From: Siphonodentalium dalli
Lineage: Eukaryota; Mollusca; Scaphopoda; Gadilida; Siphonodentaliidae
Assembly (NCBI GenBank): GCA_032622095.1
Contig: CP136062.1
Location: 158,528,875-158,592,874, forward strand
Length of the DNA: 64,000 nt
Reading direction: 5' to 3'
Of this stretch, positions 40,832 to 52,946 are shown piece by piece. The notes under the pieces are model-generated. The model was not told the DNA's origin, did not search any database, and worked only from the letters and a program-made list of their open reading frames with translations. The position numbers and the translations under genes were made by a program. The first letter of the stretch is position 1, and each line of letters opens with the position of its first letter.

Positions 40832-40970
40832 TGTACACAGAAATGTGGTGATGGACTAGAATACTATAAGGGAACTTGTACTAATCCTGCTCCGACAAAT
40901 GGTGGTAAACAATATCATGGTATCAGCATGAAGAGTGCAACGTGTAATACACAATCTTGTATTGTTCCAG
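40832..40970 (+). pseudogene. 5'-truncated TSP1 pseudoexon, copy A6
   Basis: Same broken half domain with private changes: AAG to CAG (Lys to Gln) between the first two cysteines, a silent change in GCT CCG, and CTGTGT after CCAG. The shared lesions remain. Confidence 0.7.
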
Positions 40971-41400
40971 CTGTGTACAAAATGTAACAGCACCACACAT
41001 GCATCACCATTTGGAAGTATAAGAAAGCCATCATTTTCATTAACTATCAACCCGCATGTTGTTACGAAGTTAACGTCTGAGACTGAATCATTGTTTATAA
41101 TGCACTTCAACTCGGGTTATTTACAAATATAGCCCATAGCATATATAACATTCATATTATGCATGTCACACTTGGATTAGTAAGTGGAGTTTATAAGTTT
41201 TAAGGTGGTACCATGTTTGGAATATGTAGCACTTTATCATAAAGCAACTTAACTGGCAACTGAATTGAGACAGTGATGAAACTTTGTTATTAGGTCTGAA
41301 TTACAAGTGTAGATTATATAGTTATATGCAGAAACCCTATAACAATACTGAAAGACTGTTCTTCCCTTATAAATATTTGAATGTGTTCTCTCTCGTGCAG

Positions 41401-41616
41401 TTAAAGGTAATTGGGGTGCGTGGTCACCAGTCGAGCCAGAAGGACCAGGTTACCCTACAGACGGTAATAACGATGGACCTAAATGTAGTGCTAAATGTGG
41501 AGGTGGATTGCAGAAATGGACCCGATCTTGTAACAAGCCAGCACCATTGAATGGCGGTGCAAATTGTGTAGGAAATACAATGAAATCGAAATCATGCAAC
41601 ACTAAGCTATGTTCAG
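41401..41616 (+). CDS. TSP1 domain exon, type A, copy A6 (variant)
   Basis: The only A-type exon that differs from the rest: GGA to GGT at Gly3 (silent), GTG to TTG at residue 37 (Val to Leu after CGGG) and CCA to TCA at residue 72 (Pro to Ser). All six Cys, WxxW and the splice sites are kept. Splicing to the first B-type exon (44080) is in frame. The differences match the older standing of this unit seen in its introns. Confidence 0.93.
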
Positions 41617-44079
41617 GTTAGTTCACCCAGTTACCACATATTAAACTTTTATGTTTTACTAACAACGATATTGTTCTGTACATTAGTTTTTCCCAGATAG
41701 GATTAAGAGAAGTTTTTAAAAGGGTGAATGGATATTTGGAGTGGTTGTATTAAAACACTGACATATAACTCACCTTATATACACAGGTACTTCAATTATT
41801 TTAATCTCCATATATTTCTAAGAACAATTTCGATGATGTTATCTTTCTCCAATGTTTACCTGTTTTACTGGACTTTGATTGATAATGTAACAGAACTGTC
41901 CCAATGTTGACATAACTCTCGTTTTGACACACGGAATCTGGTCGTTGGAGTGTTATTTTTAATAGAAATAATAACATTTCTGATCTATGTGTGGCATAAT
42001 GAGCAGTTCTGTGAAGACACGAGTACCTTAAATTGTTCATGTTAATTATATCAAAGCAAAATATTCATTGTTTGTTATTTTTTAATGATAATTTGTGATG
42101 TTAATAGTTAAGAGTATGATTATGTAACAAAATCAAATGACCTCACCCTGCTCTTTCATATTATGTTTACTTACGGTCATATTAAGGGATATGTTTTCTT
42201 AACATTACAGTATCCCACACACATTTCATAGATGTTTGAAAAGGGGGGATATTTGAAGTGGCTGTATTAAAACTCATAGTAACACAGGAGAGACTATTTT
42301 GTGAATAAGGTTATTAATACTGTGTGGGGATCAATAACAAAGGGGTGTGTAGCCTATATATGTAGGCTGATGAACTGATAGACATCAACGTAGTAGAACA
42401 AGATAGTCCATGTTGTTTGAGGCTCAATAACCAGTGAGTGGTGGTATATGTGGTTGTTGCTCAGCTCACGAGATTCGCAATTCAAGCATTCAAAATATAG
42501 TAATAATTTTATTGAAATGTCTCGTCTCATAAATTTTTAGACAAATTAATCTCTGCTTGGCCAATTGCTAAATTTGGTCGTCGAATAAGTGTGTTCATAT
42601 GCCATGTCCTCAATGATGATACTTTATTTACAGACGTTCATGCGCATTACTATTCGTGTTATATCAATGTTGCCAACACATGCGTCCCTTAAATATTTCA
42701 TGTTAATAGATTATTGAAAACTATTCATATATATCTTTATTTCCTCCATCTAGGAGAGTATGGTTTACAAAATTATAACATAGTAATATAGAAAGGAAAA
42801 TAGATAATTATTCCCGCCACTATGAGGCACAAGCCCTCACCCAAACAACCTTGCACGGGCACACAATCTCATCAGCATGCATCCTAATCCATGTATACAC
42901 ATATACATACAAAAGTATATACATACATACACACGCACACCCTCTCTCACACATAAACACCCTTACATACACACATGTATACATACGTCCGTACAACATA
43001 AATATAAACCTTATTTACACTGGTGCACAATCATGTTGTGGGGTTAAGGAGACGATCACTCGATCTTTTCGACAATCCCGGGTGCTTTGCGCCCACCCAC
43101 TCTCTCATGCACAATCATACTTATGCACACACAGGCGCGCACACAAGCGTCCACTTACACGCGCACACATATATATACTCAACTACAAAAACAACGAACA
43201 AAATGTACCTGGATTGATGCCCAGTATTTTTGTATAAGAAAATGCCTATAAGGTACCGTCCCTTAGTTGATTACTACCACACATGCAGGCAAACATTCAC
43301 AAGAGATATGCAGGACATGCCGAAACACGGAATTCACGGGGAACTGAATGAAAGATAATCGACTTGAGTTAGTCAGTTTATAGTAAAAGTGGTCAAATGT
43401 TCACCAGTAATTTAAGTAAACTCACACTTTTCTCAATATAACTCATAACAATTAGACACGGAATGGGCATGAGCCGGGACCAGAGAATCAACTCGATCGG
43501 CGGCGGGTGGATATTCTAGTTAAGAACGTGCGTGTATCAGTATCTACAGATCTACAGTTCTGATTAAGATATATGTGTGTCTGATTGACGTCAAAATATT
43601 CATAGTTTATTTGTTAATTTAAATGGTTAAGAGCATGATTGCAATTACAAAAATATCAAATGGCCACACTTCTCAACCATGTGCATGGAATCTATGTGGG
43701 CTTTATTGTCTTTATATGTGGTCATAATAGAGATATGTTTTCTGTATATTATCCCACACATTATCCCACACATTAACCCACACATTTTACTCTTTTTTAA
43801 TTAGTTGTCGAACGAGCATTGTCATTTTTTTGTTGATTTTAGTGCCACTTTCATGTAAACTTAGTTTCTCCATCGTCATATGGTTAAGTTGACTAGTAGT
43901 TGGAAGTTTTTCTCTTTCTCGTATATGTTAGTATCAGCTTACAACCATAAACTGTTTCTATTATCATGTATGTTTTTTTAAACTGTTAACATTCACATGC
44001 GGATGGTTTTACATGTTATGTATGTATTTTACTATTGCAATATTATGGTACCTTGTCTAATGTCGAGTTTGTACTGTAG

Positions 44080-44295
44080 TTAATGGCAACTGGGGTGAAT
44101 GGAAACCCGTCCAACCAAAAGGAGCGGGATATGACACGGAAGATCCAAGCGACAAACACATGTGTAGTGCTAAATGTGGAGGTGGAGTTAAGAAATGGGT
44201 CCGAACTTGTAACAAACCAGCACCATCGAATGGTGGGACAGCTTGTGAGGGAAGGACGAAGAAATTAAGACCATGCAATACTAAGCCTTGTCAAG
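44080..44295 (+). CDS. TSP1 domain exon, type B1, first copy
   Basis: 216-nt exon after GTACTGTAG and before GTTTGT, phase 1-1. It encodes 72 residues with W5-G-E-W8, Cys at 29, 33, 44, 56, 66 and 71, CGGG at 33-36, Lys-Trp-Val-Arg at 39-42, N-K-P-A-P-S-N-G-G at 45-53 and C-N-T-K-P-C at the end. The inserted loop between W8 and C29 is acidic (Y-D-T-E-D-P-S-D-K-H). It is clearly paralogous to the A-type exon, sharing C-S-A-K-C-G-G-G-V and the C-terminal half. Both splice sites are weaker than those of type A (few pyrimidines, GTTTGT donor), so inclusion could be less efficient; that is inference. Confidence 0.92.
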
Positions 44296-44769
44296 GTTTG
44301 TTTACTACAATCCGTTATGGTCCATCAAGTTTTGTAAAGGTTGCAAAATTAATGCTTGGAGTGGCTGTGTGGGCAGCTACCGACGATAAATACCCGAACA
44401 GACAAATAGGATTAACTGTAAACAATATTATTTATCATTAGTGAGGGACGAAAAGTGTTATAAATAATTATTTTTACCAATGCAAATTTTAAAGTACATT
44501 GCTTTTTCTGACTGTCGTTTTTAACCAGTCGATTAACTATCGAAGGGCATTTTCAGATCTGTTCTGTCCATTGGGTAATTTGTTAGCTACTTTTGAAAGC
44601 GTTTACAAAATATTATAAACCCACTTGCCAAACATGTTGGCAAATGATTTCTTTTACCAAATGTAATTACGTTTTGTTATTGACAAGTTTGTTTTTGTCA
44701 TTTTGCAATTTTGGTAATTGCCAGTACAACCCTTTGGAATAAGCTAAATGGTTACCAACCTAATTTCAG

Positions 44770-44818
44770 CCAATGGTCGCTGGACTGTCTGACTACGATA
44801 CATTATTGCGGCTTATAG
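44770..44818 (+). pseudogene. Relic of terminal-type TSP1 exon, B1
   Basis: After an intact acceptor (CCTAATTTCAG) the sequence reads A-N-G-R-W-T-V then TGA. It matches the start of the intact exon at 54000 (CTGATGGTCGCTGGACTGCC...TTATTGCGGCTTAGAG) with an internal deletion of about 8-9 bp. Similarity stops at CTTA(G)AG, where sequence of the next TSP1 intron begins. It is a dead 5' fragment joined to the following duplication. Confidence 0.7.
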
Positions 44819-44892
44819 GTTTTTCATGTTATGTATGTATTTTACCATTGCAATATTCTGGTACCTTGTCTAATGTCCATTTTGTACTGTAG

Positions 44893-45047
44893 TTAATGGC
44901 AACTGGGGTGAATGGAAACCCGTCCAGCCAAAATGAGCGGGATATGACACGGAAGATCCAAGCTACGAACACATGTGTAGTGCTAAATGTGGAGGTGGGG
45001 TTAAGAAATGGGTCCGAACTTGTAACAAACCAGCACAATCGAATGGT
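44893..45047 (+). pseudogene. TSP1 exon with TGA and lost 3' end, B1
   Basis: The acceptor GTACTGTAG is intact and the first 14 codons match type B1. Codon 15 is then TGA (44934-44936) where the intact exons have GGA, a single G to T change. The rest of the domain stays recognisable up to N-K-P-A-Q-S-N-G, where the sequence jumps to CGCTTAGAGGTTTTTCATG of the next repeat. The fourth to sixth Cys and the donor are lost. If the acceptor were used, the transcript would terminate at once. Confidence 0.85.
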
Positions 45048-45129
45048 CGCTTAGAGGTTTTTCATGTTATGTATGTATTTTACTATTGCAATATTATGGT
45101 ACCGTGCTAATGTCAATTTTGTACTGTAG

Positions 45130-45348
45130 CTGACGGCAATTGGGGTGAATGGAAACCCGTCCAGCCGAAAGGAGTGGGGTACGACGACACTGAGGATCCT
45201 GACGACGAACACATGTGTAGTGCTAAATGTGGAGGTGGGATTAAGAAATGGGTCCGAACTTGCAACAAACCAGCGCTATCGAACGGTGGGGCCGCTTGTA
45301 AAGGAAGGTCGAAGAAATTAAGACCATGCAACACTAAGCCTTGTCAAG
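45130..45348 (+). CDS. TSP1 domain exon, type B2, first copy
   Basis: 219-nt exon (73 codons), acceptor GTACTGTAG, donor GTTTGT, phase 1-1. Starts A-D-G-N-W-G-E-W. The inserted loop is one residue longer than in B1 and more acidic (Y-D-D-T-E-D-P-D-D-E-H). Cys at 30, 34, 45, 57, 67 and 72; CGGGI turn; N-K-P-A-L-S-N-G-G; ends C-N-T-K-P-C-Q. All six disulfide cysteines are present and the O-fucose Ser/Thr is again Lys. Confidence 0.92.
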
Positions 45349-48044
45349 GTTTGTTTACCGCAATTAGTTATGGTCCATCAATTTTGTAAAGGTGGCAAAA
45401 TTATTGCTTATTATTATATCACTGTGTGATATAGCCTTGGAGGTCTGTGCAGACAGCTACCAACGATAGTTTCCGGAACAGACAAAGATAATTAACTGAA
45501 AAAAATACTGTTGTCATTAGTGAGAGACGAACGGTATGTTATAAACAATTACTTTTACCAATGCAAATTATACAGAGCATTGCTTTTTGTGACTCGTATT
45601 TAACCACATTCAATTAACTATCAATGGATCTTTGCAGATTTGTTTTATCCACCGAATAATTTGTTAGCGACTGTTGACGGCGTTTAAACAAATTTATAAA
45701 AACATTTTACCAAATGTAATTATGTTTTGCCATCGACAAGTTTGTTTTTTGCCACTGGCAATTTTGGTAATTGCCAGCGCAACCTTGTATAATAAGCTAA
45801 AGTTATCTTTCTCCAATGTTTACCTGTTTTACTGGACTTTGATTGATAATGTAACAGAACTGTCCCAATGTTGACATAACTCTCGTTTTGACACACGGAA
45901 TCTGGTCGTTGGAGTGTTATTTTTAATAGAAATAATAACATTTCTGATCTATGTGTGGCATAATGAGCAGTTCTGTGAAGACACGAGTACCTTAAATTGT
46001 TCATGTTAATTATATCAAAGCAAAATATTCATTGTTTGTTATTTTTTAATGATAATTTGTGATGTTAATAGTTAAGAGTATGATTATGTAACAAAATCAA
46101 ATGACCTCACCCTGCTCTTTCATATTATGTTTACTTATGGTCATATTAAGGGATATGTTTTCTTAACATTACAGTATCCCACACACATTTCATAGATGTT
46201 TGAAAAGGGGGGATATTTGAAGTGGCTGTATTAAAACTCATAGTAACACAGGAGAGACTATTTTGTGAATAAGGTTATTCATACTGTGTGGGGATCAATA
46301 ACAAAGGGGTGTGTAGCCTATATTTGAAGGCTGATGAACTGATAGACATCAACGTAGTAGAACAAGATAGTTCATGTTGTTTGAGGCTCAATAACCAGTG
46401 AGTGGTGGTATATGTGGTTGTTGCTCAGCTCACGAGATTCGCAATTCAAGCATTCAAAATATAGTAATAATTTTATTGAAATGTCTCGTCTCATAAATTT
46501 TTAGACAAATTAATCTTTGCTTGGCCAATTGCTGAATTTGGTCGTCGAATAAGTGTGTTCATATGCCATGTCCTCAATGATGATACTTTCTTTACAGACG
46601 TTCATGCGCATTAGTATTCGTGTTATATCAATGTTGCCAACACATGCGTCCCTTAAATATTTCATGTTAATAGATTATTGCAAAATATTCATATATATCT
46701 TTATTTCCTCCATCTAGAAGAGTATGGTTTACAAAATTATAACATAGTAATATAGAAAGGAAAATAGATAATTATTCCCGCCACTATGAGGCACAAGCAC
46801 TCATCCAAACAACCTTGCACGGGCACACAATCTCATCAGCATGCATCCTAATCCATGTATACACATATACATACAAAAGTATATACACACATACACACGC
46901 ACACCCTCCCTCGCACATAAACACCCTTACATACACACATGTATTCATACGTCCGTACAACACAAATATAAACCTTATTTACACTGGTGCACAATCATAT
47001 TGTGGGGTTAAGGAGACGATCACTCGATCTTTTCGACCATCCCGGGCGCTTTGCGCCCACCCACTCTCTCATGCACAATCATACTTATGCACACACAGGC
47101 GCGCACACAAGCGTCCACTTACACGCGTGCACATATATATACTCAACTACAAAAACAACGAACAAAATGTACCTGGATTGATGCCCAGTATTTTTGTATA
47201 AGAAAATGCCTATAAGGTACCGTCCCTTAGTTGATTACTACCACACATGCAGGCAAACATTCACAAGAGATATGCAGGACATGCCGAAACACGGAATTCA
47301 CGGGGAACTGAATGAAAGAGAATCGACTTGAGTTAGTCAGTTTATAGTAAAAGTGGTCAAATGTTCACCAGTAATTTAAGTAAACTCACACTTTTCTCAA
47401 TATAACTCATAACAATTTAGACACGGAATGGGCAGGAGCCGGGACCAGAGAATCAACTCGAACGGCGGCGGGTGGATATTCTAGTTAAGAACGTGCGTGT
47501 ATCAGTATCTACAGATCTACAGTTCTGATTAAGATATATGTGTGTCTGATTGACGTCAAAATATTCATAGTTTATTTGTTAATTTAAATGGTTAAGAGCA
47601 TGATTGCAATTACAAAAATATCAAATGGCCACACTTCTCAACCATGTGCATGGAATCTATGTGGGCTTTATTGTGTTTATATGTGGTCATAATAGAGATA
47701 TGTTTTCTGTATATTATCCCACACATTATCCCACACATTAACCCACACATTTTATTCTTTTTTAATTAGTTGTCGAACGAGCATTGTCATTTTTTTGTTG
47801 ATTTTAGTGCCACTTTCATGTAAACTTAGTTTCTCCATCGTCATATGGTTAAGTTGACTAGTAGTTGGAAGTTTTTCTCTTTCTCGTATATGTTAGTATC
47901 AGCTTACGACCATAAACTGTTTCTATTATCATGTATGTTTTTTTAAACTGTTAACATTCACATGCGGATGGTTTTACATGGTATGTATGTATTTTACTAT
48001 TGCAATATTATGGTACCTTGTCTAATGTCGAGTTTATACTGTAG

Positions 48045-48260
48045 TTAATGGCAACTGGGGTGAATGGAAACCCGTCCAACCAAAAGGAGCGGGATATGAC
48101 ACGGAAGATCCAAGCGACAAACACATGTGTAGTGCTAAATGTGGAGGTGGAGTTAAGAAATGGGTCCGAACTTGTAACAAACCAGCACCATCGAATGGTG
48201 GGACAGCTTGTGAGGGAAGGACGAAGAAATTAAGACCATGCAATACTAAGCCTTGTCAAG
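48045..48260 (+). CDS. TSP1 domain exon, type B1, second copy
   Basis: No difference noticed from the exon at 44080; 216 nt, phase 1-1, same GTTTGT donor. Confidence 0.92.
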
Positions 48261-48734
48261 GTTTGTTTACTACAATCCGTTATGGTCCATCAAGTTTTGT
48301 AAAGGTTGCAAAATTAATGCTTGGAGTGGCTGTGTGGGCAGCTACCGACGATAAATACCCGAACAGACAAATAGGATTAACTGTAAACAATATTATTTAT
48401 CATTAGTGAGGGACGAAAAGTGTTATAAATAATTATTTTTACCAATGCAAATTTTAAAGTACATAGCTTTTTCTGACTGTCGTTTTTAACCAGTCGATTA
48501 ACTATCGAAGGGCATTTTCAGATCTGTTCTGTCCATTGGGTAATTTGTTAGATACTTTTGAAAGCGTTTAAAAAATATTATAAACCCACTTGCCAAACAT
48601 GTTGGCAAATGATTTCTTTTACCAAATGTAATTACGTTTTGTTATTGACAAGTTTGTTTTTGTCATTTTGCAATTTTGGTAATTGCCAGTACAACCCTTT
48701 GGAATAAGCTAAATGGTTACCAACCTAATTTCAG

Positions 48735-48783
48735 CCAATGGTCGCTGGACTGTCTGACTACGATACATTATTGCGGCTTAGAG
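48735..48783 (+). pseudogene. Relic of terminal-type TSP1 exon, B2
   Basis: Same fragment as at 44770, with acceptor, seven codons and then TGA. Confidence 0.7.
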
Positions 48784-48857
48784 GTTTTTCATGTTATGTA
48801 TGTATTTTACCATTGCAATATTCTGGTACCTTGTCTAATGTCCATTTTGTACTGTAG

Positions 48858-49012
48858 TTAATGGCAACTGGGGTGAATGGAAACCCGTCCAGCCAAAATG
48901 AGCGGGATATAACACGGAAGATCCAAGCTACGAACACATGTGTAGTGCTAAATGTGGAGGTGGGGTTAAGAAATGGGTCCGAACTTGTAACAAACCAGCA
49001 CAATCGAATGGT
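48858..49012 (+). pseudogene. TSP1 exon with TGA and lost 3' end, B2
   Basis: Same TGA (48899-48901) and same 3' truncation as in B1. One further private change is GATATAACACG for GATATGACACG, which alters Asp to Asn after the stop. Confidence 0.85.
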
Positions 49013-49094
49013 CGCTTAGAGGTTTTTCATGTTATGTATGTATTTTACTATTGCAATATTATGGTACCGTGCTAATGTCAATTTTGTACTGTAG

Positions 49095-49313
49095 CTGACG
49101 GCAATTGGGGTGAATGGAAACCCGTCCAGCCGAAAGGAGTGGGGTACGACGACACTGAGGATCCTGACGACGAACACATGTGTAGTGCTAAATGTGGAGG
49201 TGGGATTAAGAAATGGGTCCGAACTTGCAACAAACCAGCGCTATCGAACGGTGGGGCCGCTTGTAAAGGAAGGTCGAAGAAATTAAGACCATGCAACACT
49301 AAGCCTTGTCAAG
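49095..49313 (+). CDS. TSP1 domain exon, type B2, second copy
   Basis: No difference noticed from the exon at 45130; 219 nt, phase 1-1. Confidence 0.92.
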
Positions 49314-52134
49314 GTTTGTTTACCGCAATTAGTTATGGTCCATCAATTTTGTAAAGGTGGCAAAATTATTGCTTATTATTATATCACTGTGTGATATAGC
49401 CTTGGAGGTCTGTGCAGACAGCTACCAACGATAGTTTCCGGAACAGACAAAGATAATTAACTGAAAAAAATACTGTTGTCATTAGTGAGAGACGAACGGT
49501 ATGTTATAAACAATTACTTTTACCAATGCAAATTATACAGAGCATTGCTTTTTGTGACTCGTATTTAACCACATTCAATTAACTATCAATGGATCTTTGC
49601 AGATTTGTTTTATCCACCGAATAATTTGTTAGCGACTGTTGAAGGCGTTTAAACAAATTTATAAAAACATTTTACCAAATGTAATTATGTTTTGCCATCG
49701 ACAAGTTTGTTTTTTGCCACTGGCAATTTTGGTAATTGCCACCGCAACCTTGTATAATAAGCTAAAGTTATCTTTCTCCAATGTTTACCTGTTTTACTGG
49801 ACTTTGATTGATAATGTAACAGAACTGTCCCAATGTTGACATAACTCTCGTTTTGACACACGGAATCTGGTCGTTGGAGTGTTATTTTTAATAGAAATAA
49901 TAACATTTCTGATCTATGTGTGGCATAATGAGCAGTTCTGTGAAGACACGAGTACCTTAAATTGTTCATGTTAATTATATCAAAGCAAAATATTCATTGT
50001 TTGTTATTTTTTAATGATAATTTGTGATGTTAATAGTTAAGACTATGATTATGTAACAAAATCAAATGACCTCACCCTGCTCTTTCATATTATGTTTACT
50101 TATGGTCATATTAAGGGATATGTTTTCTTAACATTACAGTATCCCACACACATTTCATAGATGTTTGAAAAGGGGGGATATTTGAAGTGGCTGTATTAAA
50201 ACTCATAGTAACACAGGAGAGACTATTTTGTGAATAAGGTTATTCATACTGTGTGGGGATCAATAACAAAGGGGTGTGTAGCCTATATTTGTAGGCTGAT
50301 GAACTGATAGACATCAACGTAGTAGAACAAGATAGTTCATGTTGTTTGAGGCTCAATAACCAGTGAGTGGTGGTATATGTGGTTGTTGCTCAGCTCACGA
50401 GATTCGCAATTCAAGCATTCAAAATATAGTAATAATTTTATTGAAATGTCTCGTCTCATAAATTTTTAGACAAATTAATCTGTGCTTGGCCAATTGCTGA
50501 ATTTGGTCGTCGAATAAGTGTGTTCATATGCCATGTCCTCAATGATGATACTTTCTTTACAGACGTTCATGCGCATTAGTATTCGTGTTATATCAATGTT
50601 GCCAACACATGCGTCCCTTAAATATTTCATGTTAATAGATTATTGCAAAATATTCATATATATCTTTATTTCCTCCATCTAGAAGAGTATGGTTTACAAA
50701 ATTATAACATAGTAATATAGAAAGGAAAATAGATAATTATTCCCGCCACTATGAGGCACAAGCACTCATCCAAACAACCTTGCACGGGCACACAATCTCA
50801 TCAGCATGCATCCTAATCCATGTATACACATATACATACAAAAGTATATACACACATACACACGCACACCCTCCCTCACACATTAACACCCTTACATACA
50901 CACATGTATTCATACGTCCGTACAACACAAATATAAATCTTATTTACACTGGTGCACAATCATATTGTGGGGTTAAGGAGACGATCACTCGATCTTTTCG
51001 ACCATCCCGGGCGCTTTGCGCCCACCCACTCTCTCATGCACAATCATACTTATGCACACACAGGCGCGCACACAAGCGTCCACTTACACGCGCACACATA
51101 TATATGCTCAACTACAAAAACAACGAACAAAATATACCTGGATTGATGCCCAGTATTTTTGTATAAGAAAATGCCTATAAGGTACCGTCCCTTAGTTGAT
51201 TACTACCACACAAGCAGGCAAACATTCACAAGAGATATGCAGGACATGCCGAAACACGGAATTCACGGGGAACTGAATGAAAGAGAATCGACTTGAGTTA
51301 GTCAGTTTATAGTAAAAGTGGTCAAATGTTTACCAGTAATTTAAGTAAACTCACACTTTTCTCAATATAACTCATAACAATTTAGACACGGAATGGGCAG
51401 GAGCCGGGACCAGAGAATCATTTTGCACCAATACCACTTAATCAACTCGAACGGCGGCGGGTGGATATTCTAGTTACGAACGTGCGTGTATCAGTATCTA
51501 CAGATCTACAGTTCTGATTAAGATATATGTGTGTCTGATTGACGTCAAAATATTCATAGTTTATTTGTTAATTTAAATGGTTAAGAGCATGATTGCAATT
51601 ACAAAAATATCAAATGGCCACACTTCTCAACCATGTGCATGGAATCTATGTGGGCTTTATTGTGTTTATATATGGTCATAATAGAGATATGTTTTCTGTA
51701 TATTATCCCACACATTATCCCACACATTACCCACACATTTTACTCGTTTTTAATTAGTTGTCGAACGAGCATTGTCATTTTTTTGTTGATTTTAGTGCCA
51801 CTTTCATGTAAACTTAGTTTTCTCCATCGTCATATGGTTAAGTTGACTAGTAGTTGGAAGTTTTTCTCTTTCTCGTATATGATAGTATCAGCTTACAACC
51901 ATAAACTGTTTCTATTATCATGTATGTTTTTTTAAACTGTTAACATTCACATGCGGATGGTTTTACATGTTATGTATGTATAAACCCACTTGCCAAACAT
52001 GTTGGCAAATGATTTCTTTTACCAAATGTAATTACGTTTTGTTATTGACAAGTTTGTTTTTGTCATTTTGCAATTTTGGTAATTGCCAGTACAACCCTTT
52101 GGAATAAGCTAAATGGTTACCAACCTAATTTCAG

Positions 52135-52183
52135 CCAATGGTCGCTGGACTGTCTGACTACGATACATTATTGCGGCTTAGAG
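52135..52183 (+). pseudogene. Relic of terminal-type TSP1 exon, B3 first
   Basis: Same acceptor, seven codons and TGA as the other relics. Here it lies upstream of an intact TSP1 exon, not the TGA-bearing one. Confidence 0.7.
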
Positions 52184-52257
52184 GTTTTTCATGTTATGTG
52201 TGTATTTTACCATTGCAATATTCTGGTACCTTGTCTAATGTCCATTTTGTACTGTAG

Positions 52258-52473
52258 TTAATGGCCACTGGGGTGAATGGAAACCCGTCCAGCCAAAAGG
52301 AGTGGGATATGACACGGAAGATCCAAACGACAAACACATGTGTAGTGCTAAATGTGGAGGTGGAGTTAAGAAATGGGTCCGAACTTGTAACAAACCAGCA
52401 CCATCGAATGGTGGAACAGCTTGTGAGGGAAGGTCGAAGAAATTAAGACCATGCAATACTAAGCCTTGTCAAG
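52258..52473 (+). CDS. TSP1 domain exon, B1-type recombinant, B3
   Basis: 216-nt exon, phase 1-1, all six Cys and WxxW intact. It differs from the other B1 exons by Asn4 to His, Ala16 to Val, Ser24 to Asn and Thr60 to Ser. Its upstream flank (relic exon, then TGTCCATTTTGTACTGTAG) is that of the TGA pseudoexon, while its downstream flank is that of the intact B1 exon. At codon 15 it has GGA, not TGA. It therefore looks like the product of unequal exchange between the two exon types, or the parent of the TGA exon before the mutation. Confidence 0.92.
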
Positions 52474-52946
52474 GTTTGTTTACTACAATCCGTTATGGTC
52501 CATCAAGTTTTGTAAAGGTTGCCAAATTAATGCTTGGAGTGGCTGTGTGGGCAGCTACCGACGATAAATACCCGAACAGACAAATAGGATTAACTGTAAA
52601 CAATATTGTTATCATTAGTGAGGGACGAAAAGTGTTATAAATAATTATTTTTACCAATGCAAATTTTAAAGAACATTGCTTTTTCTGACTGTCGTTTTTA
52701 ACAAGTCGACTAACTATCGAAGGGCATTTTCAGATCTGTTCTGTACATTGGGTAATTTGTTAGCTACTTTTGAAAGCGTTTAAAAACAATTATAAACCCA
52801 CTTGCCAAACATGTTGGCAAATGATTTCTTTTACCAAATGTAATTACGTTTTGTTATTGACAAGTTTGTTTTTGTCATTTTGCAATTTTGGTAATTGCCA
52901 GTACAACCCTTTGGAATAAGCTAAATGGTTACCAACCTAATTTCAG

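Larger units (their letters stand above)
37256..43555 (+). repeat. A-unit copy A6, truncated at the A/B junction
   Basis: Matches the A unit up to CAGATCTAC at 43555, then switches to B-specific sequence where A1-A5 continue TGTGTGTGACCC. It keeps a 16-bp segment near 42114 (AGAGTATGATTATGTA) and the base in GATGTTATC that the B units also have and A1-A5 lack. It shares with B1 a 24-bp deletion near 43490. It is therefore the A copy closest to the B units. Confidence 0.93.
43556..47520 (+). repeat. B-unit tandem duplication, copy B1
   Basis: 3965-bp unit. Contents are: intron 43556-44079, which is a diverged paralogue of the A intron around 42060-42230 (shared AAAATATTCAT, TTAAGAG.ATGATT, AAATGGCC/AAATGACC, GGTCATA, ATCCCACACA landmarks); TSP1 exon 44080-44295; intron 44296-44769 with nothing else recognisable; relic exon 44770; nonsense TSP1 44893; TSP1 exon 45130; intron 45349-45801; then A-derived intron from 45802, joined at AAGCTAAA|GTTATC. 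That last part holds the CA/TA tract but no TSP1-A exon. Confidence 0.93.
47521..51509 (+). repeat. B-unit tandem duplication, copy B2
   Basis: Copy of B1 at a spacing of 3965 bp through its exons, with few differences. Near 51420 it keeps the 24-bp segment TTTTGCACC...TTAATCA that A6 and B1 have lost between AATCA direct repeats, making the unit 24 bp longer. The A-derived intron begins at 49767. Confidence 0.93.
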
